Virus record (IMG/VR): IMGVR_UViG_3300004095_000001
Coordinates: 1-35,624 of that record
Source of the DNA: a virus
Direction: 5' to 3' (one strand)
Length of the DNA: 35,624 nucleotides
The first letter of the stretch is position 1. Each line of letters opens with the position of its first letter. The position numbers and the translations under genes were made by a program. Positions 1 to 7,556 of the stretch are shown here, in pieces. The notes beneath the pieces are model-generated. The model was not told where the DNA came from. It searched no databases and saw nothing but the letters and a program-made list of their open reading frames with translations.

Positions 1-1
1 T

Positions 2-295
2 CGGTTTTTAGCATATCAATGGGAAAGAATGCAAGAGTTAGTAATTAAACAATCACGTGACGCTTATACGTGGGCCATTGAAAAAGGTATTGCTAAGGAA
101 CAAGCTCGTGCTGTACTACCAGAAGGTTTAATCGAAAGTCGTTTGTACATGAATGGTACGTTACGTAGTTGGGTACATTTTATAGAACTACGTAGTGCAA
201 ATGGTACTCAGAAAGAACACCAGGAAGTTGCTATTGCTTGTGCTAAAGTGATATCTGAGATTTTTCCGCTAGCCAACGAACTTCTAGCCAATTAA
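2..295 (+). CDS. thyX: Flavin-dependent thymidylate synthase ThyX, C-terminal part (5' end outside window)
   Basis: ThyX makes dTMP from dUMP using methylene-tetrahydrofolate, FAD and NADPH, supplying thymidylate for phage DNA synthesis. The open frame runs in from the left edge (codons from position 2, starting RFLAYQWERMQE), so the ATG at 29 is internal and not the start. The 97 visible residues match the C-terminal half of the family: the helix ending in ARAVLPEGL, then RLYMNGTLRSWVHFIELR, which holds the conserved Asn/Arg substrate-binding residues, then GTQKEHQEVA in place of the usual AQ-E-I segment. The signature RHR motif would lie upstream, outside the window. Whole family members are about 200-250 residues, so more than half is missing here. 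It is the only plus-strand gene, converges on the glycosyltransferase operon, and overlaps its last gene by 53 bases. Confidence 0.93.
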   Translation, partial: RFLAYQWERMQELVIKQSRDAYTWAIEKGIAKEQARAVLPEGLIESRLYMNGTLRSWVHFIELRSANGTQKEHQEVAIACAKVISEIFPLANELLAN

Positions 296-923
296 AATCA
301 TTTATCTTAGCAAGTGCCTCCTTATTGGAGGCATTTTTTTCTCCGTATTGTTTACCAGATAACGCACCTAAATAGGCATAAAATCCGTATTCAGCATTTT
401 CATTTAGTGTACACCATGCGTCTAATCTGATTAAAGATTCCTCGTTATTAGTTACTGCCAGTTTACAAGATTCTCTAAACGCACTACGCCAAGTACTAAA
501 TGGATCTGTATTAAATGCTGTAATGTTACTAATACTATCCATTGCTTTAAATTTAGTACTGATATTTGTAGTCATATCTATAGTACTAGTATCCATTTTT
601 AATGTAAGCGATTTTGGTAATAATTTAACTCCGCCGTATCCATAACTCAAATTATTAACAGGATTTAAACTACGCCAAACATGTACTACATCTAAATCCC
701 ATTCGCTTACTTCATAATCAAAATTAAAATCGTTTAATATAACAGCATCCGCATCTACTACCCAAAACATTTTAGTAAATGATTTACGAGCGGCGGCAAT
801 ATGAGCTTGGTGTATTCCTTCTACTCCGTGTACACGTTTTGCTAAAGGAAAGCGTTCTTTTAAACTGGCAAAGTTATCGTCGGCATCTGGCTCATTATAA
901 CTTATAAAGATTATATCATACAT
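243..923 (-). CDS. Glycosyltransferase-like protein with DAD motif (paralogue of its upstream neighbour)
   Basis: A 226-residue protein starting MYDIIFISYNEP. It aligns over its N-terminal half with the gene just upstream: both have D-I-I-F-x-S-Y-x-E-P, then AKRVHGV, an Ala/His-rich helix, and a hydrophobic strand ending in Asp-Ala-Asp (residues 57-59). A strand ending in DxD early in the chain is typical of GT-A fold nucleotide-sugar transferases, where it binds the metal and nucleotide sugar. Such proteins are common in large T4-like phages, but donor and acceptor are unknown. The start overlaps the upstream stop by 8 bases (ATGTATGA), implying translational coupling. Last gene of the operon; its 3' end overlaps thyX in the opposite direction and contains the thyX terminator. 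The enzyme class rests on motif and fold reasoning only. Confidence 0.7.
   Translation of the reverse strand: MYDIIFISYNEPDADDNFASLKERFPLAKRVHGVEGIHQAHIAAARKSFTKMFWVVDADAVILNDFNFDYEVSEWDLDVVHVWRSLNPVNNLSYGYGGVKLLPKSLTLKMDTSTIDMTTNISTKFKAMDSISNITAFNTDPFSTWRSAFRESCKLAVTNNEESLIRLDAWCTLNENAEYGFYAYLGALSGKQYGEKNASNKEALAKINDFNWLEVRWLAEKSQISL
314..340 (+). terminator. Intrinsic terminator of thyX
   Basis: A perfect 7-bp stem, TGCCTCC (315-321) pairing with GGAGGCA (327-333), closes a 5-nt loop. It can be extended by a G-T pair (314/334) and is followed by seven T residues (334-340). It lies 19 bases after the thyX stop codon and has the U-run only on the plus strand, so it should stop thyX transcription and not that of the opposing operon. 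It lies inside the coding sequence of the convergent gene ending at 243. Confidence 0.85.
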
Positions 924-1812
924 GGCGTTTTCTTATTATACGAGGACTATTACTATAAACTGTTTTAAAAAATCGACTTCCGGCAGAATCTAAATTAGCT
1001 ATTTCTAGTTTACATTTGTCTCTTAATTCTGCTCCTAAAAAATTAATGTATTTGGTCATCTCTTCAGGCTCTGCTACTTCATGTGTAGTATTCCAGTATT
1101 CTGTTAACCAATCAAAATCTCTCACTTGACTATAATCCCAATCAGTACAGTTTGTTTTCCAGCATCCTTCTCTGGCACCCATTATACTCCATATACCATT
1201 TTCTACATCTGTACCCACGCTAGCCCAAACTAATAATCTATGATAATTTTGCCACCAGATAGTTTTAAGATCTGCTACCTTAGCACCCTGGTCAAGTGAC
1301 ATCTTTACACCTTCACGGAATCCTGCTCGCCATGCTTGGAAGGGAGTTGCGTTGGTAAAACTTTCACTATAACTTTCATTAAATTGATAGTACTTGTCGT
1401 CAAAACAAAATTCAACTAGACCCTTAGTATCTTCTGGATCACTATTTTCATGTGTACGCATTTCATTTACAAAATTACGTGTCCATAATTTTAATCCACC
1501 ATTACCATACATAAGTCCATTAACATGAACACGCCCACACCAACTAAACACATGTTCAGGAGTTAACCCTAATTTGTCTAAGTCTATTTCTACTTCAAGA
1601 AATTTTGGATCTACAATATTGTCAGCATCTACTGTAACAAAGTATTCCGTTTCACTTAATGCGGCGCAGGCTTTATGTGCGGCATCACTACCTTTAACTC
1701 CATGTACACGTTTAGCCCATGGCACTTTAGTACATAAATCAGCGTAGTTTTTTTCAGCATTAGGTTCATCATAACTGAGGAAAATAATGTCTTGTTCTAA
1801 AATTTTAATCAT
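916..1812 (-). CDS. Glycosyltransferase-like protein with DAD motif
   Basis: A 298-residue protein, paralogous to the gene downstream. The shared N-terminal core has QDIIFLSYDEPNAEKN, then AKRVHGVKG, then a strand FVTVDADNIV with Asp-Ala-Asp at residues 62-64, as in GT-A nucleotide-sugar transferases. Further shared points are YGNGGLKLW (YGYGGVKLL in the paralogue) and FQAWRAGFREGVK (FSTWRSAFRESCK), which suggest a common second half with an acceptor-side role. It is about 70 residues longer than the paralogue at the C-terminus, with a basic tail (RIIRKRHV). It overlaps both neighbours by 8 bases within the operon read from 4427. Donor sugar and target are not deducible. Phage virion or host-surface glycosylation is a guess from its place beside tail-fibre genes. 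Confidence 0.72.
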   Translation of the reverse strand: MIKILEQDIIFLSYDEPNAEKNYADLCTKVPWAKRVHGVKGSDAAHKACAALSETEYFVTVDADNIVDPKFLEVEIDLDKLGLTPEHVFSWCGRVHVNGLMYGNGGLKLWTRNFVNEMRTHENSDPEDTKGLVEFCFDDKYYQFNESYSESFTNATPFQAWRAGFREGVKMSLDQGAKVADLKTIWWQNYHRLLVWASVGTDVENGIWSIMGAREGCWKTNCTDWDYSQVRDFDWLTEYWNTTHEVAEPEEMTKYINFLGAELRDKCKLEIANLDSAGSRFFKTVYSNSPRIIRKRHV

Positions 1813-2407
1813 GTTTTATTCCGTAGTAAGTAAAAAACTTTTTAGTAGATACTGATAAATTATCAATTTGAGATTCAATCGAGCTTTCGAAATCATAAAT
1901 GATTTCTCCTGCCTTAAGTATATCATGTATTCTAAGATAAAAAGTTCTAATTAAAAAATCTAAATCTGTAGATAATGTCACAAAAACAACCAGTGTATTA
2001 TCATATCGAGCTCCAGATAGTACACTACGTCCAGCATCAGTAATAGAAAATTTCCATTGTTTATTTTCATTATTCCATGTAACTGTAAATTCTGTATTAA
2101 CATTGATAGGTTCTGTAATCCAAATCAAGTCGTTCTTTTTAAAACTAAACTCGTCAAACATCTGTTTGGTTATTAATTTATGTTCTATTGTACCGTCAGA
2201 ATTAACTACACGATCAATAATACAATCATTGAAATTAACTTTAGTAGATGTTAACTCGCCATGTTGATCTTTAGTAATTTTAGCATAGTACTTATGAGTT
2301 GGGTGTAATTCATTAGTAACTAAAAATACTCGATCAGTTAATGGATCAAAATAAGCATAATGCTCAAGTTTAATATTTTCAATTGGATTAAATTTACGTT
2401 TAGCCAT
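1805..2407 (-). CDS. Unknown protein in glycosyltransferase operon
   Basis: A 200-residue protein that I do not recognise. It begins MAKRKFNPIENIKLEHYAYF and is rich in beta-strand-like segments with charged and aromatic residues (FTVTWNNENKQWKFSITDAG). A more helical, acidic C-terminal part follows (ILKAGEIIYDFESSIESQID). No signal peptide, membrane segment, Cys cluster or catalytic motif is visible. It is flanked on each side by two glycosyltransferase-like genes and overlaps both neighbours by 8 bases, so it is almost certainly co-translated with them. A partner or structural role tied to that pathway is possible but unsupported by sequence. Confidence 0.75.
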   Translation of the reverse strand: MAKRKFNPIENIKLEHYAYFDPLTDRVFLVTNELHPTHKYYAKITKDQHGELTSTKVNFNDCIIDRVVNSDGTIEHKLITKQMFDEFSFKKNDLIWITEPINVNTEFTVTWNNENKQWKFSITDAGRSVLSGARYDNTLVVFVTLSTDLDFLIRTFYLRIHDILKAGEIIYDFESSIESQIDNLSVSTKKFFTYYGIKHD

Positions 2408-3239
2408 TTGCTAGTGCCTCTAATCTTTCTAGTAGTTTAGGAGTTATAAAATCCTTTTCTACATAATGAAATATTTTAGATTGATTAATGTTGTTTACTA
2501 TAAGATCGCCTTTAATATTTAAAATACACGATACTGCATCTGTCCATTTTTCTGGATATGTAATCCACCCTTGAAGAGGGCTTTTCATATGTATAAATTC
2601 TAAAGGACTATGTTTATCTAAAACAGTATTATGACACAACAATAATTCAATTGTTATTGCTGTTGCAAGATCCATACTGGGCCATTTTTGATATTCTTCA
2701 GGAGCAAATTTAGTCCAGCACCATTCCCAGTTTTTACAAACAAACTCTAATGTCTTATAAAACTCTAAAGCACCTTGAGATTTTTTAAAATAATGAAGAG
2801 CAAAATAAGGACTTGTAAGTTTATTAGCTATAAATGCTTTTCTATGTATTGTATCAACAACTGTTTCTAATTTATAATTCTTGATTCTATCGCAAAATTT
2901 AATTTCGTAATCTTTACAATAATCCCACCAAGTGCTTATATCCTCGACTATCAGCATATCGCTATCCAATACAATAGTTTCATCATATGGACTAGCATGA
3001 AATAACTTCCATCTATGTTCTACCATTAATGGACTATTTTCAACTTCTTCAAACCATGGGATAGGAATTATGTTATCAAATAACTGTTGATATTTTTCAG
3101 GTACTAGACAATTAGTTACAATAGAAACATTTTTAATTTCTGTTTGACTGTATTTTATACTTAAAGCCAAGGCACAGGCTTGTGTAACATAATCTACATT
3201 ATTTGTATTTTCGGCAAATATTAAAAATCCCTTAGACAC
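2400..3239 (-). CDS. GT-A glycosyltransferase-like protein with DSD motif (GTG start)
   Basis: A protein of 279 residues with GT8-like features. It opens SKGFLIFAENTNNVDYVTQA, then a strand giving VSIVTN, and the strand ETIVLDSDMLIVED carrying the Asp-Ser-Asp expected to hold Mn2+ and the nucleotide sugar (residues 92-94 from the GTG). A later PYFALHYFKKS and SMDLATAITIELL resemble the acceptor-side half. I prefer the GTG start at 3239 to the ATG at 3251. GGAGG (3245-3249) is spaced 5 nt before the GTG and lies across the ATG itself. The resulting N-terminus lines up with that of the paralogue upstream (MTQGAIIFAQNN), and the overlap with that gene becomes 8 bases, like its operon neighbours. 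Substrate unknown. Confidence 0.75.
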   Translation of the reverse strand: MSKGFLIFAENTNNVDYVTQACALALSIKYSQTEIKNVSIVTNCLVPEKYQQLFDNIIPIPWFEEVENSPLMVEHRWKLFHASPYDETIVLDSDMLIVEDISTWWDYCKDYEIKFCDRIKNYKLETVVDTIHRKAFIANKLTSPYFALHYFKKSQGALEFYKTLEFVCKNWEWCWTKFAPEEYQKWPSMDLATAITIELLLCHNTVLDKHSPLEFIHMKSPLQGWITYPEKWTDAVSCILNIKGDLIVNNINQSKIFHYVEKDFITPKLLERLEALANG

Positions 3240-4080
3240 CAGAACCTCCATCTATGTACCGACTTAAACTTATCTTGTTCATAACATGAACATCTAATCC
3301 TGTTGTTTTAACTAACGTATATTCTCCAATATGGTCTTTCTTTTCTACAAGAAATTTCATTTTATTACCATCTGTGTTTATTAGAATATCCTTGTCCTTG
3401 GAATAGGTCATTTTTCCTGGCAACTCAACAGCAAATTGTCCGTTGGTCTTTCCGTTCATAATATGAATGGCAATACTAAAAGCAAAATCATTTCTAAATT
3501 TAGCATCTACAATACCATACAATGTTCTGAAATACAACCAGTTAGATTTAATATAAACTATAAGATCAAAAAATGCCTGCGTTACAGAATTTTTTTCAAA
3601 TATAAATGTAGTTGCCCAGTAAAAAGGAATACTGTATTGATTTATTCTATAAAATTCGTCAGTTGGACGCCAACTAGCAAGATCCATACTTTTACTGTAT
3701 ATTTGAAAATCGTAATGATTGTCCATTGCTGGTTTAAGCACAGAAGAATTTAAAATATAATCGCTATCTATTACTAGTGTTCTATCGTAAGGAGTTAAAT
3801 CGTACACTTGATCTCTAGTTAAATTTTTCCACTCGGCAGTTTTACTTGATATAGTACCGTCATGAAATTTTTTATACTGAGTAGTATCGGAATATCCTAT
3901 AATTATAATTTGATCAAAACCGTGATTAGGGTAAGCATCGGCTAACCAATCAGGACTATCTGTAACTATGCTTACAGGAATATCTAAATATTGTCTAATA
4001 CGACTTGCGGCAAATACTGCCAGTTTGATATAGTCTACAGCAGAGTTATTCTGAGCGAATATTATTGCTCCTTGTGTCAT
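3232..4080 (-). CDS. GT-A glycosyltransferase-like protein with DSD motif
   Basis: A 282-residue paralogue of the next gene downstream. Shared landmarks in order: GAIIFAQNNSAVDYIKLA at the N-terminus, PVSIVTDSPDWL, the strand TLVIDSDYIL with Asp-Ser-Asp at residues 105-107, and a following segment IPFYWATTFIFEKNSVTQAF (compare SPYFALHYFKKSQGALEF). This is the layout of retaining GT-A enzymes such as family GT8, in which DxD coordinates the metal ion. No membrane anchor or signal peptide is seen, so it should act in the host cytoplasm. The start overlaps the upstream stop by 4 bases. The acceptor could be phage DNA, virion proteins or host glycans; nothing in the sequence decides. Confidence 0.75.
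   Translation of the reverse strand: MTQGAIIFAQNNSAVDYIKLAVFAASRIRQYLDIPVSIVTDSPDWLADAYPNHGFDQIIIIGYSDTTQYKKFHDGTISSKTAEWKNLTRDQVYDLTPYDRTLVIDSDYILNSSVLKPAMDNHYDFQIYSKSMDLASWRPTDEFYRINQYSIPFYWATTFIFEKNSVTQAFFDLIVYIKSNWLYFRTLYGIVDAKFRNDFAFSIAIHIMNGKTNGQFAVELPGKMTYSKDKDILINTDGNKMKFLVEKKDHIGEYTLVKTTGLDVHVMNKISLSRYIDGGSGV
3245..3249 (-). promoter_or_regulatory. Shine-Dalgarno site fixing the GTG start at 3239
   Basis: A full GGAGG on the minus strand sits 5 nt upstream of a GTG at 3239-3237. The ATG at 3251-3249 shares its G with this site and has no comparable site of its own, so the GTG is the likely start of the downstream glycosyltransferase. Confidence 0.65.
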
Positions 4081-4427
4081 AACTCTATAATATCTGAAAT
4101 TTTTCTTTTTGTTTTTAACTCGGCATATTTGGCAGCATATTCGTTTGTTGCCTCAAAATATAATCCGCTGATGTTATCAAAAAATTGTTGTACATCTTTT
4201 ATAATAACTGGAAAATCGTTAGAATCTACAAAAGCTACATCTTCGGTGTATCCTAGATCTAGTACAGTTTTTGTAAAATTGATCAAGTCGGTTGTAATTT
4301 TAAAACTAGCGCCGTCGATATAATGGACTAGTTTTTGATTGTATTCTTCTAAAATAATACGACGTTGATTTGATAACGTCGACATATAATTGGCCACCGC
4401 AAAGGCCTTTTCAATTTTTTCATCCAT
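4077..4427 (-). CDS. Small unknown protein, first gene of the glycosyltransferase operon
   Basis: A 116-residue, mostly helical, acidic protein (begins MDEKIEKAFAVANYMSTLSN, ends KTKRKISDIIEL). It contains no Cys, signal peptide or membrane span, and I do not recognise a family with certainty. It is led by a good ribosome-binding site (GGAG, 6 nt before the ATG) and directly follows a near-consensus sigma-70 promoter, so it is the promoter-proximal gene of a six-gene chain ending at 243. The overlap with the next gene is 4 bases. Its helical make-up and position would suit a small accessory or chaperone-like protein, but that is speculation. Confidence 0.78.
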   Translation of the reverse strand: MDEKIEKAFAVANYMSTLSNQRRIILEEYNQKLVHYIDGASFKITTDLINFTKTVLDLGYTEDVAFVDSNDFPVIIKDVQQFFDNISGLYFEATNEYAAKYAELKTKRKISDIIEL

Positions 4428-4447
4428 AACAAACTCCGTAGTGTACT

Positions 4448-4476
4448 ATAATACGCTACTGTAATTAGTTTGTCAA
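4448..4476 (-). promoter_or_regulatory. Sigma-70-type promoter of the glycosyltransferase operon
   Basis: On the minus strand a perfect -35 box TTGACA (4476-4471) is followed after exactly 17 nt by TATTAT (4453-4448), one change from the TATAAT consensus. Transcription would start near 4441, leaving a leader of roughly 15 nt with GGAG before the ATG at 4427. It lies in the 61-base gap between the virion gene ending at 4489 and the operon, and has no TATAAATA late box. This points to transcription by unmodified host polymerase, probably early or continuous. Confidence 0.72.
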
Positions 4477-4488
4477 TAGATATTGGTA

Positions 4489-5427
4489 TTAAGGATTTGA
4501 ACTACTAAAATCGTAAGTATTATTAGTAGTACTTGGCAAATAAGAAGACGCAGATACTTGGCCTGCTCCTGATGCGTAATACAATGTCTGTGTACTAGTT
4601 GTTGTACCTACTACAGATTCGTCGATACCAAATACGCCATAACCCGGACCATAGTTTGTATTATTTGATGTTGTACTTAAATCTTCAAATTCTATTCTAA
4701 AACTAATTGTCGATCCGCTAATACTAGCGTAGATATCATATTGATTCGGAGTATATGTTGAATTTTCAGTACCTTTTGAATAAATCAACTGGAAAGATCC
4801 TGTAAGTTGATTGTATCCTATACTACTACCGGTACCTGGTGTAGTTGCGCCAGACAAGGTAGAAGTAGTATTGACGCCAAACGCAATAGTGCCCATATGA
4901 TTTAGCATACTAGCCCAACTGTTATCTTTGGCACTTCCGCTACTAGCTAAACTGGCTGTAAAACGAATCTGTCCACCAGTGTTGAAAAAATATTGAGCTA
5001 CTGTAGTACTAGCAAACGTAACATTAACAAAATGTCTTGCTGTACTTTGTCCTGCAGTATTCACACCCCATCCGCCTGGAATAGAAATTGAATTAAGGCC
5101 GGCTGAAGCCGAATATCCTGATAAAAAGTTTGTATAGTTACTTAGGCAATTATTTGCCATTGTTTGATAAGCTAAAAAATCAGCGGCCTGAACTTTACTG
5201 CTAGTACTTGGATATGTTAACGAACCGTTAACAGGATTTTGATGGTTGTAAGCAGTTAAAATATCAGTATACAATGCTTGCCATTGGGCGGCAGTGATAC
5301 GAGAAGAACTAGCTGTAACTTGTCCGCTGTTAACTGTTTGGCCATAGTATGTGCCCATTACTGTAGCAATAGTTGTTTGAACACTATTATAGTCACTTGC
5401 TAGTATTTTTGAACCTACTGACGCCAT
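4489..5427 (-). CDS. Probable virion/tail protein
   Basis: A 312-residue protein with a Ser/Thr/Asn/Gly-rich composition like the neighbouring fibre proteins and no enzymatic motif. The N-terminal 100 residues (MASVGSKILASDYNSVQTTI, ... ITAAQWQALYTDILTAYNHQ) look like a helical domain. The remainder is strand-rich, with Thr/Ser runs and a Ser/Thr/Asn-rich end (YLPSTTNNTYDFSSSNP). Similar openings occur in predicted structural proteins of large T4-like phages, as far as I recall. It has its own exact late promoter TATAAATA 25 nt upstream and a short AGAGG ribosome-binding site, so late expression as a particle component is likely. Exact place in the virion is unknown. Confidence 0.72.
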   Translation of the reverse strand: MASVGSKILASDYNSVQTTIATVMGTYYGQTVNSGQVTASSSRITAAQWQALYTDILTAYNHQNPVNGSLTYPSTSSKVQAADFLAYQTMANNCLSNYTNFLSGYSASAGLNSISIPGGWGVNTAGQSTARHFVNVTFASTTVAQYFFNTGGQIRFTASLASSGSAKDNSWASMLNHMGTIAFGVNTTSTLSGATTPGTGSSIGYNQLTGSFQLIYSKGTENSTYTPNQYDIYASISGSTISFRIEFEDLSTTSNNTNYGPGYGVFGIDESVVGTTTSTQTLYYASGAGQVSASSYLPSTTNNTYDFSSSNP

Positions 5428-5452
5428 TCTTAACCTCTTTTTTAAAGTATTT

Positions 5453-5460
5453 TATTTATA
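5453..5460 (-). promoter_or_regulatory. T4-type late promoter TATAAATA
   Basis: An exact TATAAATA on the minus strand ends 25 nt before the start codon of the gene at 5427. In T4 this octamer alone is the late promoter element recognised by gp55 with gp33 and the sliding clamp. The TAA stop of the upstream fibre gene (5458-5456) is embedded in the box. Confidence 0.75.
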
Positions 5461-7528
5461 AAACTAGACATTCTACTAGTTTAACACTGATGTCATCGCT
5501 AGATTCTAATGCTACAGCAAATACATCGTTCGCGTGTGGAACTGCGGCTACGGCTGTACCATTTGAAGAGGCAATCAAGCGTTGTCCTTTTCGAACCGCG
5601 CCTACAACTTTAACTGGAACACGACCTTTAAGAGCAATGTAAGTTCCGCCTTCTAACCCTTCATTCATTTTAAAAGCAGGATTAGCACTAACTACGCCAA
5701 TTGCCAAATTGCCATAATTACAAGCCGTAACTTCTGCATTGCCACCTACGCTAACAACTGTTCCAACTTCGTATTCTTGATCTGCCAAATATTTTTCTGC
5801 TAAGTCCGCATAGTTGGCTGTTGTAGCATTTCCATAGAATATATTAGCATAAATGCTACTTGTTCCATCTCTAGCAACAACTGTTCCACTTGTTGACGCA
5901 GTAGTTGCTGATTCATAAGTTGTTCCGTTAACAATCAATGTAGTTGCTTTACTAGCAATACCAGTTACGTTACCTGTTAGGCTTCCAGTAAATGCTTTAG
6001 CAGTAGCATCAACCAATACACTATTGTCAGTAGCTTTAACGTTACCTGTTAAAATACCAGTCACATTACCTGTTAAATTAGCTGTAATTGTACTAGCACT
6101 AAAATTACCACTGCTATCACGTGCTACAATAGTACTTGCTGTCCCTGCGTTAGTTGCGTTTACAAATCCACCATTGAACGCTAGTGTATTTGCTTGAGTA
6201 GCTGTACCTGTTAAAATATTAACTGTTGTATTACCGCTAGCATCTCTGGCCATTATGGTACTTGCTGTATTTGTAGTTGCCGCTGATACAAAATTACTAC
6301 CTAATAATAATTGATTTGCCTTAGTAGCAATACCATTCATCTGTGTTACATTGATATTGCCGCCAGCATCTCTGGCAACAATACTTGTTTGTCCAACAGC
6401 ATTAGCTACACTAGCTTGATTAGCACCCGATACTGAAGCTTGAATTGTAAGAGTATCTGCTTGTTGAGCAGTTGCATAAACATAACTAGCGTATACGTTT
6501 CTCCAACGTTGTGGGCTAGTACCTTGCAAGCCACCGCCTGTGTTAGATCCTAAATCGCAAGTTAAATCATCGCCTGGTAATACTTGAGTGTTTAATAACT
6601 GTAAAGGTACCACAAGCTGACTACTTGAATTGGTAGTTTGAAATACTATAGGAGTACTATTAACTGTGCTTCTAAAAGTTGGAGTAGTATTGCCATCGTT
6701 GAATACTAGTAATTTAACACTAGCACCTACAGTATAGCCTCTATCGCTAAAATTAACAACATCTCCAAATACAGCATTAGTACTTAGAACATATCCGCTT
6801 GCGCTTACACCGCCTAATTGATCCGAATCAGTAGCTGTTCCCCAGAATCTAAATAAATTAGTATCGTTTAAGTTGCTTGATGTATCAAGTGTACCGTTTG
6901 TAACACCAATCTGTGAAGGATTATTAGTATTAACTAGTGTAACACCTTTGTAAATCCAATCGTACCCAGTACTAAATCCCAATGTAGCATTAGCTGTTGA
7001 ATCTTGTTCAAACGCAGAATCGCTACTAATTGTAAAAATGACATTTCCGTTATCATATGCTGCAATAACAGCATGAGTTCCGCCTGCTTTATCTTTAAGG
7101 CTGATACTTTGCATTTGTGTATTTTGTGCGCCGTTAACTGCTTGAGGTCCAATTAATGTAGGTGCTGTTCCATTCCACGCAAATAACTGATTACTAACTG
7201 TATCGAACCAAAAATCGCCAACGCTTAATCCCGAAGGTGTTGTGGCACTTACATCTGCTCCGCCTACTACGCGAAATTTTGTTCCGTCATAGAATTTTAT
7301 TTTGCCAGCACTACTATCAAACCAAATTTGTCCAGTTAAAGGATTTGCTGGAGCAATACTATTAGCAAAATTTTCTAACAAATAAACAAAATTTTCATTT
7401 TGTGCTAATCCATAGCCAGCATAACTTTTACCAATCAATTTAAGATCAGTTGTTGTATCAACTGTACCATCGGCAACTGTAGTTATCGCTGGTAAATTTG
7501 GGTTATAGTGGTAAATTGTATATGACAT
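5456..7528 (-). CDS. Tail fibre protein, paralogue with shared N-terminal module
   Basis: A 690-residue fibre-type protein. Residues 1-150 carry the module common to four proteins here: D-G-T-V-D-T-T-T-D-L-K-L-I-G-K, GYGLAQNENFVYLLENFAN, then NPLTGQIWFD and GDFWFDT. A middle region has short Gly/Asn/Thr repeats, including LTGNVTGILTGNV near residues 490-500. From about residue 571 a distinct C-terminal domain begins YADLAEKYLADQEYEVGTVV and continues through GVVSANPAFKMNEG and GRVPVKVVGAVRKGQRL. This is the domain found at the end of many phage fibres, related in pattern to self-cleaving or trimerising G2-type tips. The exact late promoter at 7549-7556 lies 20 nt upstream. The N-terminus presumably docks on the baseplate, and the C-terminus ends the fibre. 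Confidence 0.85.
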   Translation of the reverse strand: MSYTIYHYNPNLPAITTVADGTVDTTTDLKLIGKSYAGYGLAQNENFVYLLENFANSIAPANPLTGQIWFDSSAGKIKFYDGTKFRVVGGADVSATTPSGLSVGDFWFDTVSNQLFAWNGTAPTLIGPQAVNGAQNTQMQSISLKDKAGGTHAVIAAYDNGNVIFTISSDSAFEQDSTANATLGFSTGYDWIYKGVTLVNTNNPSQIGVTNGTLDTSSNLNDTNLFRFWGTATDSDQLGGVSASGYVLSTNAVFGDVVNFSDRGYTVGASVKLLVFNDGNTTPTFRSTVNSTPIVFQTTNSSSQLVVPLQLLNTQVLPGDDLTCDLGSNTGGGLQGTSPQRWRNVYASYVYATAQQADTLTIQASVSGANQASVANAVGQTSIVARDAGGNINVTQMNGIATKANQLLLGSNFVSAATTNTASTIMARDASGNTTVNILTGTATQANTLAFNGGFVNATNAGTASTIVARDSSGNFSASTITANLTGNVTGILTGNVKATDNSVLVDATAKAFTGSLTGNVTGIASKATTLIVNGTTYESATTASTSGTVVARDGTSSIYANIFYGNATTANYADLAEKYLADQEYEVGTVVSVGGNAEVTACNYGNLAIGVVSANPAFKMNEGLEGGTYIALKGRVPVKVVGAVRKGQRLIASSNGTAVAAVPHANDVFAVALESSDDISVKLVECLVL

Positions 7529-7548
7529 GTCGCTCTTTCCTTATTCTA

Positions 7549-7556
7549 TATTTATA
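7549..7556 (-). promoter_or_regulatory. T4-type late promoter TATAAATA
   Basis: An exact TATAAATA on the minus strand, 20 nt before the start at 7528. As at 5453-5460, the upstream gene's TAA stop (7554-7552) lies within the octamer. AAGGAAAGAG follows as the ribosome-binding region. Confidence 0.78.

Noticed and set aside
3436-4323. Plus-strand open frames of about 110 residues opposite the glycosyltransferase genes
   Set aside because: They have no promoter, ribosome site or recognisable protein features. The minus-strand genes there have clear motifs and overlapping starts.
4489-5427. Fifth member of the paralogous fibre family
   Set aside because: Its N-terminus lacks the shared pattern (LIGK, NENF-LLENFA, GQxWFD) of the four fibre proteins, although composition and late promoter are similar.
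5373-5642. Plus-strand open frame spanning the gene junction at 5427-5456
   Set aside because: It is antisense to two well-supported structural genes, has no ribosome site, and its composition follows their reverse complement.
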